In this document: positions 15,550-22,873 of the stretch, one piece after another
Numbering within the stretch: the stretch's first letter is position 1
Layout: every line of letters begins with the position of its first letter
Source: a virus
Direction: 5' to 3' (one strand)
DNA: 27,032 bases
Virus record (IMG/VR): IMGVR_UViG_3300005513_000023
Location: 1 to 27,032 of that record
Program-made: the position numbers and the translations under genes
The notes under the pieces: generated by a model
Told to the model about the DNA's origin: nothing
Seen by the model: the letters and a program-made list of their open reading frames with translations, nothing else
The model's database searches: none

Positions 15550-15875
15550 GACGCAAGCACCTTGTACAGAAGAGGCGTTCCGGACGGGTTGGTCACGATC
15601 ACCTCGTAGATGCGGAACGAGCCAATCGAGCAAGTGATGTCGTCACCAACTGCAGGAGGCTTCTTCATCGTTCCTGGCAGGAGGCATGTCTTTGAGTCGG
15701 TCGTCATGTTCGAGATCTGCGCAGTCGTCGTCGAGTTGTCGTTCGATTGGTCGGACGCAACGAATACCCCGTACGCCTTGCCCTTGGAGACACCGAGCGT
15801 TGAGACAGTGATCGGCAGTCCGTACGTCTGAAGTGCGGTTGCGATCTGTGAGGCTGTGGCGGATGCGTTGAACAT
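15546..15875 (-). CDS. Head-tail connector-region protein
   Basis: This is a 109-residue protein starting MFNASATASQIATALQTYGL. It has a helix at the start, a beta-rich middle and a turn PAVGDDITCSIGSFRIYEVI. Its size and place (between the DnaT-like adaptor gene and the gp10-like gene) are those of head closure or stopper proteins. I do not recognise a named family. It overlaps the downstream gene by 4 nt and is 2 nt from the upstream one, so it is translated as part of the connector operon. Confidence 0.68.
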   Translation of the reverse strand: MFNASATASQIATALQTYGLPITVSTLGVSKGKAYGVFVASDQSNDNSTTTAQISNMTTDSKTCLLPGTMKKPPAVGDDITCSIGSFRIYEVIVTNPSGTPLLYKVLAS

Positions 15876-15877
15876 GA

Positions 15878-16390
15878 TCAGCGAGCCAAGTTCACAGGGC
15901 CGCGCTTGTTGCGCAGGATCGGGTACATCAGCAACTCGACCTTGCGGAAGATCGTGTAGTTCGTTGGCTTGAGGTAGGTGTTGTTGATCTGGATGTCGCC
16001 AATCTTGGTGGACTCGGAGATCAGGTTCGCTTCCTTGAACTCTTGCGGGAACAGGTCAGTGCCGTTGCAGTACAGCAGCGCCATTTCACAGACGGCGTTC
16101 TTCAACTCGGTCGGAATCTGAGTCTGCGGGCGGAGCTGTAGGTAGCGGTCGTAGTACTGATAGCGAGGCCACAACAGGTTCTGCGTACCTTGGAGACGGA
16201 AGCTTTCATACTGCGCGCCCCACAGAGCGTCACAAGCCTGAGTCGCAATGATCAGAGCTTGTTCCTGCGTTGGAACGTCAGTCGGCCAGTCGGTGTTGCC
16301 GTATGTCGCGTGGTATGTCGTTGCATCCGCCGCAGAGATGTAGCTGTTCGCGCCCGCTACTTTGGTTCCGTCTTCAACGATCAGTGCCAT
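15878..16390 (-). CDS. Head-tail adaptor, DnaT-like domain protein
   Basis: This is a 170-residue protein. I chose the ATG at 16390 (MALIVEDGTKVAGANSYISA) because AAGGA precedes it and longer starts lie in the previous gene. The opening VEDGTKVAGANSYISAADA and the following TYHATYGNTDWP are the well-known pattern of phage proteins annotated as DnaT-like putative ssDNA-binding. In structural context these act as adaptor proteins below the portal. W/Y-rich NLLWPRYQYYDRYLQL (about 71-86) is also typical. It starts the connector operon; an ATAAATA motif lies 143 nt upstream inside the preceding gene. Confidence 0.8.
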   Translation of the reverse strand: MALIVEDGTKVAGANSYISAADATTYHATYGNTDWPTDVPTQEQALIIATQACDALWGAQYESFRLQGTQNLLWPRYQYYDRYLQLRPQTQIPTELKNAVCEMALLYCNGTDLFPQEFKEANLISESTKIGDIQINNTYLKPTNYTIFRKVELLMYPILRNKRGPVNLAR

Positions 16391-16392
16391 GC

Positions 16393-16593
16393 TTAGAGTT
16401 CCTTGATGTGTGACTGCAGCAGATCTGCTTGCCACGGCTCCATCTCAATGACGTCTCCGCGCTTGCCTTCCCACCTGGTGTTATTCACCTGACCTCGAAA
16501 CACTTGGTCTGTGATCACGTATTGCTTGAGGGTATTTATTGGTTCGGCTACCTCAACCGCTTCTGCGCGAGCCTTCTTGCGGACGTATGCCAT
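16393..16593 (-). CDS. Small connector-region protein
   Basis: This is a 66-residue protein starting MAYVRKKARAEAVEVAEPIN. The N-terminus is basic, and the second half is a compact domain with YVITDQVFRG and GDVIEMEPWQADLLQSH. Small proteins of this look lie between capsid and connector genes in many phages. The ATG overlaps the stop of the gene at 16829 (TGATG), and the next gene starts 2 nt after its stop. Function unknown. Codons for EPINTL contain an ATAAATA motif. Confidence 0.65.
   Translation of the reverse strand: MAYVRKKARAEAVEVAEPINTLKQYVITDQVFRGQVNNTRWEGKRGDVIEMEPWQADLLQSHIKEL
16533..16539 (-). promoter_or_regulatory. Late-promoter-like box inside small connector gene (AATAAATAC)
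   Basis: ATAAATA on the minus strand within the coding frame, about 143 nt before the DnaT-like gene. It may provide a separate transcript for the connector genes, or be a coding coincidence. Confidence 0.45.
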
Positions 16594-16829
16594 CAGCCGA
16601 TGTCCAGGTCAGAGAACTTCGCCCATCGAACCCAGGGCGTTCCCGGCATCCACTTTTCCGTCGATTCGTTCAGCCAGTTCACCTCTGCTCGCGTCTCATC
16701 GACCTTGCCGGTATTGACGTCACAACCCTCAATCGTGAGGATGCGGACGAGTTGTTCTTGCGTTGTCGATGCTTCGATGGCAAGTGCCACGAGGAAATCG
16801 AAGTCGCTTCGTGTCAGTGCTACGAGCAT
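16593..16829 (-). CDS. Hypothetical small head-region protein
   Basis: This is a 78-residue protein. I chose the ATG at 16829 (MLVALTRSDFDFLVALAIEA) because GGAG lies 8 nt upstream and longer starts run through the terminator and into the capsid gene. The first half is helical; the second half is acidic and Trp-rich (NWLNESTEKWMPGTPWVRWA). It ends overlapping the next ATG. It is the first gene after the capsid terminator and has its own ATAAATA box. I do not recognise a family; by position it may be a small head completion or decoration protein. Confidence 0.62.
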   Translation of the reverse strand: MLVALTRSDFDFLVALAIEASTTQEQLVRILTIEGCDVNTGKVDETRAEVNWLNESTEKWMPGTPWVRWAKFSDLDIG

Positions 16830-16848
16830 TTCTGGTTCTCCAAAAGAA

Positions 16849-16874
16849 AAGGGAGACGGATCTCCGTCTCCCTT
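16849..16874 (-). terminator. Hairpin terminator behind the capsid gene
   Basis: The perfect inverted repeat AAGGGAGACGGA / TCCGTCTCCCTT (12 bp arms, 2-base centre) is followed on the minus strand by TTTTCTTTT. It lies 26 nt after the capsid stop. The 5' arm overlaps the end of the ATAAATA box at 16874-16880. Confidence 0.8.
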
Positions 16875-16880
16875 ATTTAT
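16874..16880 (-). promoter_or_regulatory. Late-promoter-like box overlapping terminator (AATAAATAA)
   Basis: ATAAATA on the minus strand between the capsid stop (16900) and the terminator. With the T4 geometry transcription starts near 16868, inside the 5' arm, so the new transcript would contain only the inner half of that arm. Confidence 0.62.
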
Positions 16881-16899
16881 TGCTTGCGCAAGTCGCCGA

Positions 16900-17832
16900 T
16901 TAGGCCAGGTTGTTACCAACGCTCGAAGCAGACTTGCCGACCCAAACTGCATCGGTGTCAAGAATGCCGTACGTGAATACGCCGTACCAGCCGATGTTCA
17001 CTGTGCGAGCCAGTGTGTCGAATGGGCCAGTAACGACCATCGTTGGCTCCTTCGAGCTGACCTTCGCCAGCGAACGTGCACCGATGAAGTAGCTGGAGTA
17101 CGTGTCGACCAAGTCGCCGCCAGTACCTTGAGCGTACTGAGCGAAGTTGTTGCGCACGATGCGGAAGCCGCGGAACATGCCGACTTCGTTCGTGAAGATG
17201 TTTTCAACAGTGCCTGTGTACTTCGAAACGTCTGTCCATTCACCAGAAGCCACGTTACCGCGCAGGTCGTTGATGACGTCGTCGTGCATGACAGCGACGT
17301 AGGCATTGCCTTCGAAAGCAGGAACGTTCAGGCGAGCCAGCTTGTTGTACATCTGGTTCAGGAACGTCGAGCTCATCACGTCGCCAACGGCCAGGGTAGC
17401 TGTCGTCTTGTTGTTGACGAATGCCACGTTGGTCGAAGCAGCCAGTGCGTTCAGAGCCAACTGGTCTTGCGTCTGACCCATGTTGATACCAACCAGCTCT
17501 GGAATCGCCAGATCAATCTTGCCGGCCGACTGCAGCGAAGCGAGTTGGGTGCGAGTGACGGCGTTACCGTATTCAGCTGGTGTGAACAGGATCTGCGAGT
17601 CAGAGATTGCAACGGACGTGATGTCGGTTGTTTCGGACAGTGGCGTTGTAGCCAGTGCCAGACGTGGGTACTTCGAGACTTGAATGCTCTTGGCACCAAT
17701 TTCCATCTTCTCAGAGACGAATTGGTCCATCAGCGCGTTCTGACCAACAGCGATCAGGAACTGCTTGTCGAATGCCAGCGCAATGCTGTTAGGGATTTGG
17801 GCTGTGCCCGAAAGGTTAGCGGTAAATGCCAT
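16900..17832 (-). CDS. Major capsid protein, N4-gp56 family
   Basis: This is a 310-residue protein starting MAFTANLSGTAQIPNSIALA. GGAG lies 8 nt before the ATG. The conserved features of N4-gp56-type capsid proteins are present: KSIQVSKYPRLALATTPLSE (48-67), VTRTQLASLQSAGKIDL, YVAVMHDDVINDLRG and the C-terminal ARTVNIGWYGVFTYGILD. It forms the HK97-fold shell. Its transcript probably begins at the boxes before the scaffold gene (no ATAAATA in the 51-nt gap) and ends at the hairpin behind it. No head protease is encoded nearby. Confidence 0.92.
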   Translation of the reverse strand: MAFTANLSGTAQIPNSIALAFDKQFLIAVGQNALMDQFVSEKMEIGAKSIQVSKYPRLALATTPLSETTDITSVAISDSQILFTPAEYGNAVTRTQLASLQSAGKIDLAIPELVGINMGQTQDQLALNALAASTNVAFVNNKTTATLAVGDVMSSTFLNQMYNKLARLNVPAFEGNAYVAVMHDDVINDLRGNVASGEWTDVSKYTGTVENIFTNEVGMFRGFRIVRNNFAQYAQGTGGDLVDTYSSYFIGARSLAKVSSKEPTMVVTGPFDTLARTVNIGWYGVFTYGILDTDAVWVGKSASSVGNNLA

Positions 17833-17883
17833 GGGATAACTCCAGGTTTTTGTTGTTTTTGTGCGGAGTTACTGAAAGAGGAA

Positions 17884-18516
17884 TTACTTCATTCCGTATT
17901 TCTTCAGTACTGCGTTCAATTCTTTTTGTGTGCTCGCTGCTGCGATCTCTGCCTCAAAACCTGAGACACGAGCGCCTTCAACTGCACGCTTCACGGTTGG
18001 GGCAGCCTTTGCTGCTTGGGCCTCCGCTGCATCGACTTCACCAAACAGAACAGGGTCACTTTTCTGTAGGTCTCGGATCACCTTTGCTACCGACTTCGAA
18101 TCGACGTTGCCGTCTTCGTCAATAACAATTGCGCCCTTGTCGACTAGCTTCATCACGGTATCCACCGCTTTCGCTCCGCTCTTTGTCAGTTCATCCTTCA
18201 GAATCGAATTGACTGCGGAATCTCGTGCCTTCGCTTCAAGTTGCTCACGCTTCTTTGTTTCTTGCTCGAACAGTTCTTTGTACTTGCCCTGTTCTTTAAG
18301 AGCGGCGTCCGCCTTCTCTTTGTTTTCTTTCTCGTACTTGCGAACCTTCTTCAACAGCTCCGCATCCTTCGCGCGTTCCTCTTGCAGTTGCTTCAGTGCT
18401 GCCACTGCCTCCTCTACTGACTTGAACGCTGGTTCAGACTTGGTTTCTGTTTGCGATGCATCTGCACCGGTTCCAACTACTTCTTCTTCAACAATTACTT
18501 GGTTGTCATCCGACAT
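17884..18516 (-). CDS. Scaffolding protein
   Basis: This is a 210-residue, highly charged protein starting MSDDNQVIVEEEVVGTG. An acidic N-terminus is followed by a long coiled coil (about 33-100; ALKQLQEERAKDAELLKKV, YEKENKEKADAALKEQGKY). A helical domain follows and the protein ends in a basic tail (KELNAVLKKYGMK), as in scaffolds that bind the capsid protein through a C-terminal basic segment. It lies between portal and capsid genes, the standard place. Two ATAAATA boxes in tandem and a strong GGAGGGG precede it. Its DNA is more AT- and A-rich than that of the neighbours. Confidence 0.88.
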   Translation of the reverse strand: MSDDNQVIVEEEVVGTGADASQTETKSEPAFKSVEEAVAALKQLQEERAKDAELLKKVRKYEKENKEKADAALKEQGKYKELFEQETKKREQLEAKARDSAVNSILKDELTKSGAKAVDTVMKLVDKGAIVIDEDGNVDSKSVAKVIRDLQKSDPVLFGEVDAAEAQAAKAAPTVKRAVEGARVSGFEAEIAAASTQKELNAVLKKYGMK

Positions 18517-18543
18517 TTGTTTTCCCCTCCGGGTTGTTGCTTT

Positions 18544-18550
18544 TATTTAT
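18544..18550 (-). promoter_or_regulatory. Late-promoter-like box, scaffold proximal (CATAAATAA)
   Basis: ATAAATA on the minus strand 28 nt before the scaffold ATG, followed by an A/C-rich leader with GGAGGGG. Confidence 0.68.
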
Positions 18551-18580
18551 GTGTGACCGTCAACAGGTCGTACCCAGAGT

Positions 18581-18587
18581 TATTTAT
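18581..18587 (-). promoter_or_regulatory. Late-promoter-like box, scaffold distal (CATAAATAA)
   Basis: A second ATAAATA on the minus strand, 37 bp from the first, directly after the portal terminator. It is the only clear tandem pair and precedes the scaffold-capsid pair, whose products are needed in largest amount. Confidence 0.66.
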
Positions 18588-18594
18588 GGGCATG

Positions 18595-18618
18595 AAAAAG
18601 GGCGCCCTGAGGCGCCCT
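18595..18618 (-). terminator. Hairpin terminator behind the portal gene
   Basis: Inverted repeat AGGGCGCC / GGCGCCCT with a 4-base loop, followed on the minus strand by five T residues. It lies 20 nt after the portal stop and separates the portal and scaffold-capsid transcripts. Confidence 0.85.
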
Positions 18619-18637
18619 GTTGGCTGTATGAGGTCAG

Positions 18638-20284
18638 TTAGAACGACGGATTGACCAGAGGTGTGACTGCGGAACTGTCGTTAGGTGTGCCGTTCGCTTG
18701 GTTGGGTAGTTCGCTGCTCATCGTCGAAGGGTCTCCGGAGCCGCTTTGCTGGTCGACCGAGCCGTCATCGAGGACTGCTGCGTCCTGCTGTGCGGTGCCG
18801 GTCAGAAGCGCCTTCTTCTTGTTGAACAGGACGATCTCCAAGAACTTCTCGTTTGCCTCTTCATCGGACAGGCCAAGCACCTCGCGGAAGTAGTCGAGTT
18901 CAGTTGCGCGACCCTGCTGAATGCGGATCGTCCACATGTCTTCCTGCTCCTTGGCCTCGACTGGCAGGTTCGGATCGCTGAAGCAGACAAACAGGTTCGA
19001 GTCGTTGCTGAACAAACCTGGCTTGACCGTGCCGTAGATTTCCTTGACGACCTTGAAGAAACGCTTGAACCCGTTCTCGAACATGCGCTGGCGTTGCTGG
19101 CGCAGTTCCATGTTCGTCATCTCTTCGACAACCAACTGGAAGCCCGAGGTGATGTGGCCTTCGCCGGCTGTGTGAATGCGGACAGACCAGTCAGCAGCGA
19201 ACACCGACACCCAGTTCTCGACTGCGTCGTTCATTGGCTTGTAGTCAACGACCGGAGCCTCGTACTTGACGAATGGGCTCTGTGCGCTGGAGCTATCGAG
19301 CAACAGCATCTTGGACGGACCGATCATCGAACCGCTGGTCACTGGAACCTGACGAGGCAACGTGCTCGTGCCGACCTGGGCAACCATCAGTTCCTCAACG
19401 CTGTCTTGCGCTGGGATGCAGTTGGTCATCAGCGTCGGGCGCTTGGTGAAGCTCATCGACCACTCGCTGTCGGTCAGGCTCAGGTTGTACAGCTCGTTGA
19501 TACCGATCAGGTCGCCTGGGGCCTCGACCCAAAAGCCGCTGCGTGGGATCGTCGTGTCGTAGAACGGCACAGCATTAACGATCCCCCATGGGTTGTCCTG
19601 GATCGCCGACACCATCACCGACTTGTTTTCCTTCTCGATCAGGTCAATCACTTGGTCGACTGTGATCACGCGGTACTGGTTGATCTTGTCGCCGGTCGAC
19701 GTCTGGTAGATCAGCGTGTCGATCTTCTTGGTGTTCGGGTTGAGCAGCACTTCGCAGTTCGCACGAGTCAGGATGTCGAGCGTCAGCATCTCGTCCTCGT
19801 CATTCCACTGAACCAACAGGACGCCCGTCTTCAGCAGGCGAACGATCTGGTCGAAGTTGGTGAAGAACTCCGCCCACTCCAGCTTCGACATCTCTTCGGC
19901 GAGTGCGGCTGTTTGAACAGGATCTGGAGTCGACTCGTCGTCGGTGAACACGTCGAGCGTTGGAGCGGCGTCCTTGAACAACATGCCGCTCTTCTCGATG
20001 ATCATCTTGGTCAGGTTGCGGTAACGAGGGATCAGACCCTGCTCCATCCAGCGGTGACGGCCCTTGTTGACGTCGTTGAGCAGGTTGACCATCTGTTGCT
20101 CTTGGTCGCCGTCGAAGTAGGCGAGCGCCTTCTGAGCGAACACAGCACGGTCACTCGCAAGCAGGTCGACAAGCTGACGGCCGGTGAGACCTGAGGCGAT
20201 GATCTGGTCGCGTGAGTTGTCTCCAGTCATGCCAAGACTTGCTTGCGTCGATAGCTCTGGATTGAATGAGAGGTTGGTTGCCAT
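18638..20284 (-). CDS. Portal protein
   Basis: This is a 548-residue protein starting MATNLSFNPELSTQASLGMT. It has the usual portal layout: an N-terminal alpha/beta wing (NLLNDVNKGRHRWMEQGLIP, then YRNLTKMIIEKSGMLFKDA), a central clip and stem region and C-terminal helices with ELDYFREVLGLSDEEANEKF near 470. The last part is Ser/Gln/Asp rich and disordered. The dodecamer forms the DNA channel and binds terminase. It lies between the large terminase and scaffold, with a box 26 nt upstream and a terminator behind it, so it may be a single-gene transcript as well as part of read-through. The exact family was not determined. Confidence 0.87.
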   Translation of the reverse strand: MATNLSFNPELSTQASLGMTGDNSRDQIIASGLTGRQLVDLLASDRAVFAQKALAYFDGDQEQQMVNLLNDVNKGRHRWMEQGLIPRYRNLTKMIIEKSGMLFKDAAPTLDVFTDDESTPDPVQTAALAEEMSKLEWAEFFTNFDQIVRLLKTGVLLVQWNDEDEMLTLDILTRANCEVLLNPNTKKIDTLIYQTSTGDKINQYRVITVDQVIDLIEKENKSVMVSAIQDNPWGIVNAVPFYDTTIPRSGFWVEAPGDLIGINELYNLSLTDSEWSMSFTKRPTLMTNCIPAQDSVEELMVAQVGTSTLPRQVPVTSGSMIGPSKMLLLDSSSAQSPFVKYEAPVVDYKPMNDAVENWVSVFAADWSVRIHTAGEGHITSGFQLVVEEMTNMELRQQRQRMFENGFKRFFKVVKEIYGTVKPGLFSNDSNLFVCFSDPNLPVEAKEQEDMWTIRIQQGRATELDYFREVLGLSDEEANEKFLEIVLFNKKKALLTGTAQQDAAVLDDGSVDQQSGSGDPSTMSSELPNQANGTPNDSSAVTPLVNPSF

Positions 20285-20309
20285 TAGCTGTCCCTGTTCT
20301 TGTTTGACT

Positions 20310-20316
20310 TATTTAT
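20310..20316 (-). promoter_or_regulatory. Late-promoter-like box before portal (CATAAATAA)
   Basis: ATAAATA on the minus strand in the 36-nt gap between the large terminase stop and the portal ATG. The following leader CAAACAAGAACA (20295-20306) is shared exactly, at the same spacing, with the small terminase promoter. Confidence 0.7.
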
Positions 20317-20320
20317 GGGC

Positions 20321-21652
20321 TCAGCAAATGCGAAGAGTCGGCGCACCAACAATCGGGAAGCGGAACCAGATGAAGTAGCCAGCAGCGTCAACCGGGTGGT
20401 CTTGATCGTGCTTCTTGTCTGGCTCGCCGTTGATGTACTTCTGCTGCTCCAGGCTCTTGACGTACGTTGGGCACTTCTTGAGGTTGACGAAGTACCGACG
20501 TTGCTCCTTGCCATTGCAGAACATCGCGTTGACGCTGGTCACACGGTCGCTGACACGTGGGTTATTCGCGTGAGCCTTGATCGTGAAGTGCTGGCGTAGC
20601 AGCTCGATGTTCGACTGGTCAGCGTTGGTCGTCATCTGACGTCCAGCAGCGTCCGGATAGACCATGATCACGCGGTTTGGGTAGCGCGCTTTGATCTCGT
20701 TGATCAGTGCGTTCGTGTTCTTCTGCGCAACGATCTCGTCAACCGCGTAGACCAGTCCGTCGGTTCCGATCACATGGACGATCCCGCACGTCTTGTTGTT
20801 GTTGAAGTCGACGCCGATGTGAAGGATCTGGTTCGGGTCTAAGTCACCGAGTGTCTTGGTCGTCGCGTTGATCGTCCGGTCGAACGATGTGTAGACGATG
20901 TTGCCCTCTAGGTTGACGAACTCACCTTCGAGGTACGCTGCCAACAGTGCTGCTGGGTACTGGCGCTTGAGGTTGTCGACGTAATCGGTCGGCAGGTACG
21001 GGTTCCACTTCGTCTTGCCCTTGACGAGACGCCGGTGCGCGGCAAGATCAGGACTGACCTCGATGTCTTCGACCCAGTTTTGGTAGCAGAAGTTAAAACC
21101 TTCTGGCGTCGAGGTGGCGAACAGTTGGTACTTGACACCTTCTCTGCAGCCACGGAGACGAGAGGTCAGCGAGACCCACAGTTCACGTAGGCGGTCGGGA
21201 TCAATCGTGTCCGCTTCGTCAACGCCAATGAACGCAGCCTGGAAGCCACGAAACGCATCTGCACCTGCTCCCGCCGGCGCCAGAACGATCTTGACGTCGC
21301 CTGCAGCAAAGTGAAGGATGTACTCCACACGAGGCGATAGGCGCATCGTGTAAGGGATCTGCAGTTCACCAAGGATCTTCTCGAACCGTGGGCGAAGCAG
21401 GTTGCGGATCTGCGCGTCGTTCGGCTCAATCAGGAAGTTGACTGTGTCGCTGTCGACGTACGGTGCGTTGTAGGCAGCGAGCGTGATTGCCTTGTAGCAA
21501 AGTGCCTCTGTCTTGCCGCAGCCGAACCCGCCGATCAGGGCAAGTTCGCGCGTCGTCGTGTCGTTGATGAACTCTGCTTGGTGACGAAGGAGAGACAGCG
21601 CGACCGGCTTTGCCTCTTCAACAACCTCGTCTTGCTCATCCAGCAACATCAT
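20321..21652 (-). CDS. terL: Terminase large subunit
   Basis: This is a 443-residue protein from the ATG at 21652, which overlaps the small-subunit stop (TGATG); a GTG one codon upstream and an ATG one codon downstream are alternatives. ATPase motifs: GGFGCGKTEA (41-50, Walker A), FIGVDEADTI (141-150, Walker B with catalytic acid) and FATSTPEG (178-185, coupling motif). Nuclease motifs of the RNase H-like domain: GVDFN (280-284), VYPDAAGR (331-338) and HDQDHPVDAAGY (415-426), which supply the metal-binding acids. It cuts and pumps DNA into the prohead through the portal. All key residues are present, so it should be active. Confidence 0.96.
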   Translation of the reverse strand: MMLLDEQDEVVEEAKPVALSLLRHQAEFINDTTTRELALIGGFGCGKTEALCYKAITLAAYNAPYVDSDTVNFLIEPNDAQIRNLLRPRFEKILGELQIPYTMRLSPRVEYILHFAAGDVKIVLAPAGAGADAFRGFQAAFIGVDEADTIDPDRLRELWVSLTSRLRGCREGVKYQLFATSTPEGFNFCYQNWVEDIEVSPDLAAHRRLVKGKTKWNPYLPTDYVDNLKRQYPAALLAAYLEGEFVNLEGNIVYTSFDRTINATTKTLGDLDPNQILHIGVDFNNNKTCGIVHVIGTDGLVYAVDEIVAQKNTNALINEIKARYPNRVIMVYPDAAGRQMTTNADQSNIELLRQHFTIKAHANNPRVSDRVTSVNAMFCNGKEQRRYFVNLKKCPTYVKSLEQQKYINGEPDKKHDQDHPVDAAGYFIWFRFPIVGAPTLRIC

Positions 21653-22071
21653 CACGATGCGTCATCTGCCGGTGAGATGTCGGTCACGGTGAACTGACCT
21701 GTTGCCTTCGGAGCTTCGGTCGTCTGTACTTCGACCGTTTGCTTCTCTGACCAGCCGTGCTTGACCTTCGCCAAGAACATTGCGGTCGTCGCCTGCATCT
21801 TGTGCTTCGGGTTCTCAAGGATCGAGTCGAAGATCGTTCCGAGGAAGTCTTCGTGAGCGGCCATTCCGCGCTCCCAAGCACCACGCACCGTCTTGTCTCG
21901 ATCCATCCACTTGTCGAGAAGTGTGTTGCTGATCCCCAAGCGGCAGGCAATGACCTTGCGGCTTCGTCCAGAAGCCGCGAGATCGTGAATCAGTTGCAGG
22001 TCTTCGTCGGTCGCGACGATTGCGTGCACGCCTGACTTGCCTGGATGTGTGCCTTGTAGTTGCTTTGGCAT
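21652..22071 (-). CDS. terS: Terminase small subunit
   Basis: This is a 139-residue protein starting MPKQLQGTHPGKSGVHAIVA. A helix-turn-helix lies at about 28-60 (LIHDLAASGRSRKVIACRLG, then SNTLLDKWMDRDKTVRGAWE), the DNA-recognition element of small terminases. A helical oligomerisation region (EDFLGTIFDSILENPKHKMQ, AMFLAKVKHGW) and an acidic tail follow. AAAGGGG precedes the ATG and an ATAAATA box lies 32 nt upstream. It recognises the packaging site, often within its own gene, and recruits the large subunit. Confidence 0.88.
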   Translation of the reverse strand: MPKQLQGTHPGKSGVHAIVATDEDLQLIHDLAASGRSRKVIACRLGISNTLLDKWMDRDKTVRGAWERGMAAHEDFLGTIFDSILENPKHKMQATTAMFLAKVKHGWSEKQTVEVQTTEAPKATGQFTVTDISPADDAS

Positions 22072-22102
22072 CGATGAACCCCTTTGATGTTCTTGTTTGG
22101 GG

Positions 22103-22109
22103 TATTTAT
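22103..22109 (-). promoter_or_regulatory. Late-promoter-like box before small terminase (GATAAATAC)
   Basis: ATAAATA on the minus strand at the head of the whole structural block. The leader CAAACAAGAACA (22088-22099) is identical to that of the portal promoter, at identical 3-nt spacing from the box. Confidence 0.7.
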
Positions 22110-22209
22110 CGAGTGCGTTGCTTGTGCGTGTTTCTCACCAGTGCCCTGTCCACGGTTGGTCTCTGATAGTCCCTATACCGACTGACCAACCACACGAAGG
22201 AACACTGAG

Positions 22210-22614
22210 ATGAACGCAGCCAAGACCACCAAGCCGACGACCGAAAAGAAGCTCACGATGAACCTCACGACCGGCAAGATCGCAGTCAAGAACGAGACCG
22301 CTCCGAAGGCCGATGCGACTCCCAACATCGACCAGGTTCTCGGCGTCCACATCCCTGTGTTCGCGAAGGCCGATCAGACCAAGGGTTCAGAGCCGGCGTC
22401 CAAGCCCGCAAAGGTCGCCAAGGAGAAGGTCGTCAAGGAACCTTCCGGCCCGACCAAGGCTGACGTCGCGCGCGAGATCTACAAGCGGATGGCCGGCAAG
22501 GATCGCAAGGACGTTCTCAAGGCATTCCAGGACGAAGCGAAGTTGACTCCGGCCGGCTCTGCGACCTACTACGCGAACTTCAAGCGTGAGGCAGCGAAGG
22601 CACCCAAAGCCTGA
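22210..22614 (+). CDS. Basic small protein with conserved C-terminal helical domain
   Basis: This is a 134-residue protein starting MNAAKTTKPTTEKKLTMNLT. GAAGGA lies about 9 nt before the ATG. Residues 1-85 are Lys/Thr/Pro/Ala-rich and probably disordered. The last 50 residues form a small domain (TKADVAREIYKRMAGKDRKD, then AFQDEAKLTPAGSATYYANF). Similar domains, with the TPAGA-x-TYY motif, occur as free-standing proteins or fusions in many phages, with no defined function. The basic, DNA-binding-like composition is an inference. It is transcribed away from the terminase and followed by a hairpin. No consensus promoter is clear upstream. Confidence 0.75.
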   Translation: MNAAKTTKPTTEKKLTMNLTTGKIAVKNETAPKADATPNIDQVLGVHIPVFAKADQTKGSEPASKPAKVAKEKVVKEPSGPTKADVAREIYKRMAGKDRKDVLKAFQDEAKLTPAGSATYYANFKREAAKAPKA

Positions 22615-22631
22615 GTGCTACCCACCATGAG

Positions 22632-22654
22632 AAACGGCCCTTGAAGGGCCGTTT
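22632..22654 (+). terminator. Hairpin terminator
   Basis: Inverted repeat AAACGGCCC / GGGCCGTTT with a TTGAA loop, 18 nt after the stop at 22614. The T tract is short (only three T), so efficiency is uncertain; in the other direction it has A-rich flanks only. Confidence 0.6.
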
Positions 22655-22711
22655 CGTCGTTGTCTGTTCGAAGTGCTGCCAGGAAAGTGGACTCATCAAC
22701 TGGAGCAACAC

Positions 22712-22873
22712 ATGAACACGTACAAGGTCATCTTCACCATCAAGCAGTCGATCCACCCGCTGACCGAAACCGTTCAAGCTGAGACGGTCAAGGCAGCAGA
22801 GCAGATCGTTCGTGAGATGGTGACGTGCGCTGGACTGACGACCAAGCAGATCGTCAGCATCATCCAACAGTAA
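22712..22873 (+). CDS. Small hypothetical protein
   Basis: This is a 53-residue protein starting MNTYKVIFTIKQSIHPLTET. I chose the ATG at 22712 because GGAG lies 8 nt upstream and the earlier start sits in the terminator flank. The pattern YKVIFTIKQ...ETVQAETVKAAEQIVREMV suggests a small beta-alpha fold. No membrane segment or known motif. Its stop abuts the stop of the convergent minus-strand gene with no gap. Function unknown. Confidence 0.62.
   Translation: MNTYKVIFTIKQSIHPLTETVQAETVKAAEQIVREMVTCAGLTTKQIVSIIQQ

Noticed and set aside
16429-17964. Plus-strand 511-codon frame opposite capsid and connector genes
   Set aside because: It covers several well-supported genes, their terminator and a promoter-like box, and shows no protein-like domain.
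18746-20194. Plus-strand 482-codon frame opposite the portal gene
   Set aside because: Its composition (Val/Asp/His/Gln/Leu-rich) mirrors antisense of the portal codons; no start signal or known motif.
22110-22209. Sigma70 promoter for the plus-strand gene at 22210
   Set aside because: TATACC and GATAGT are present but no -35-like hexamer lies at 16-18 bases from either, so I do not call one.
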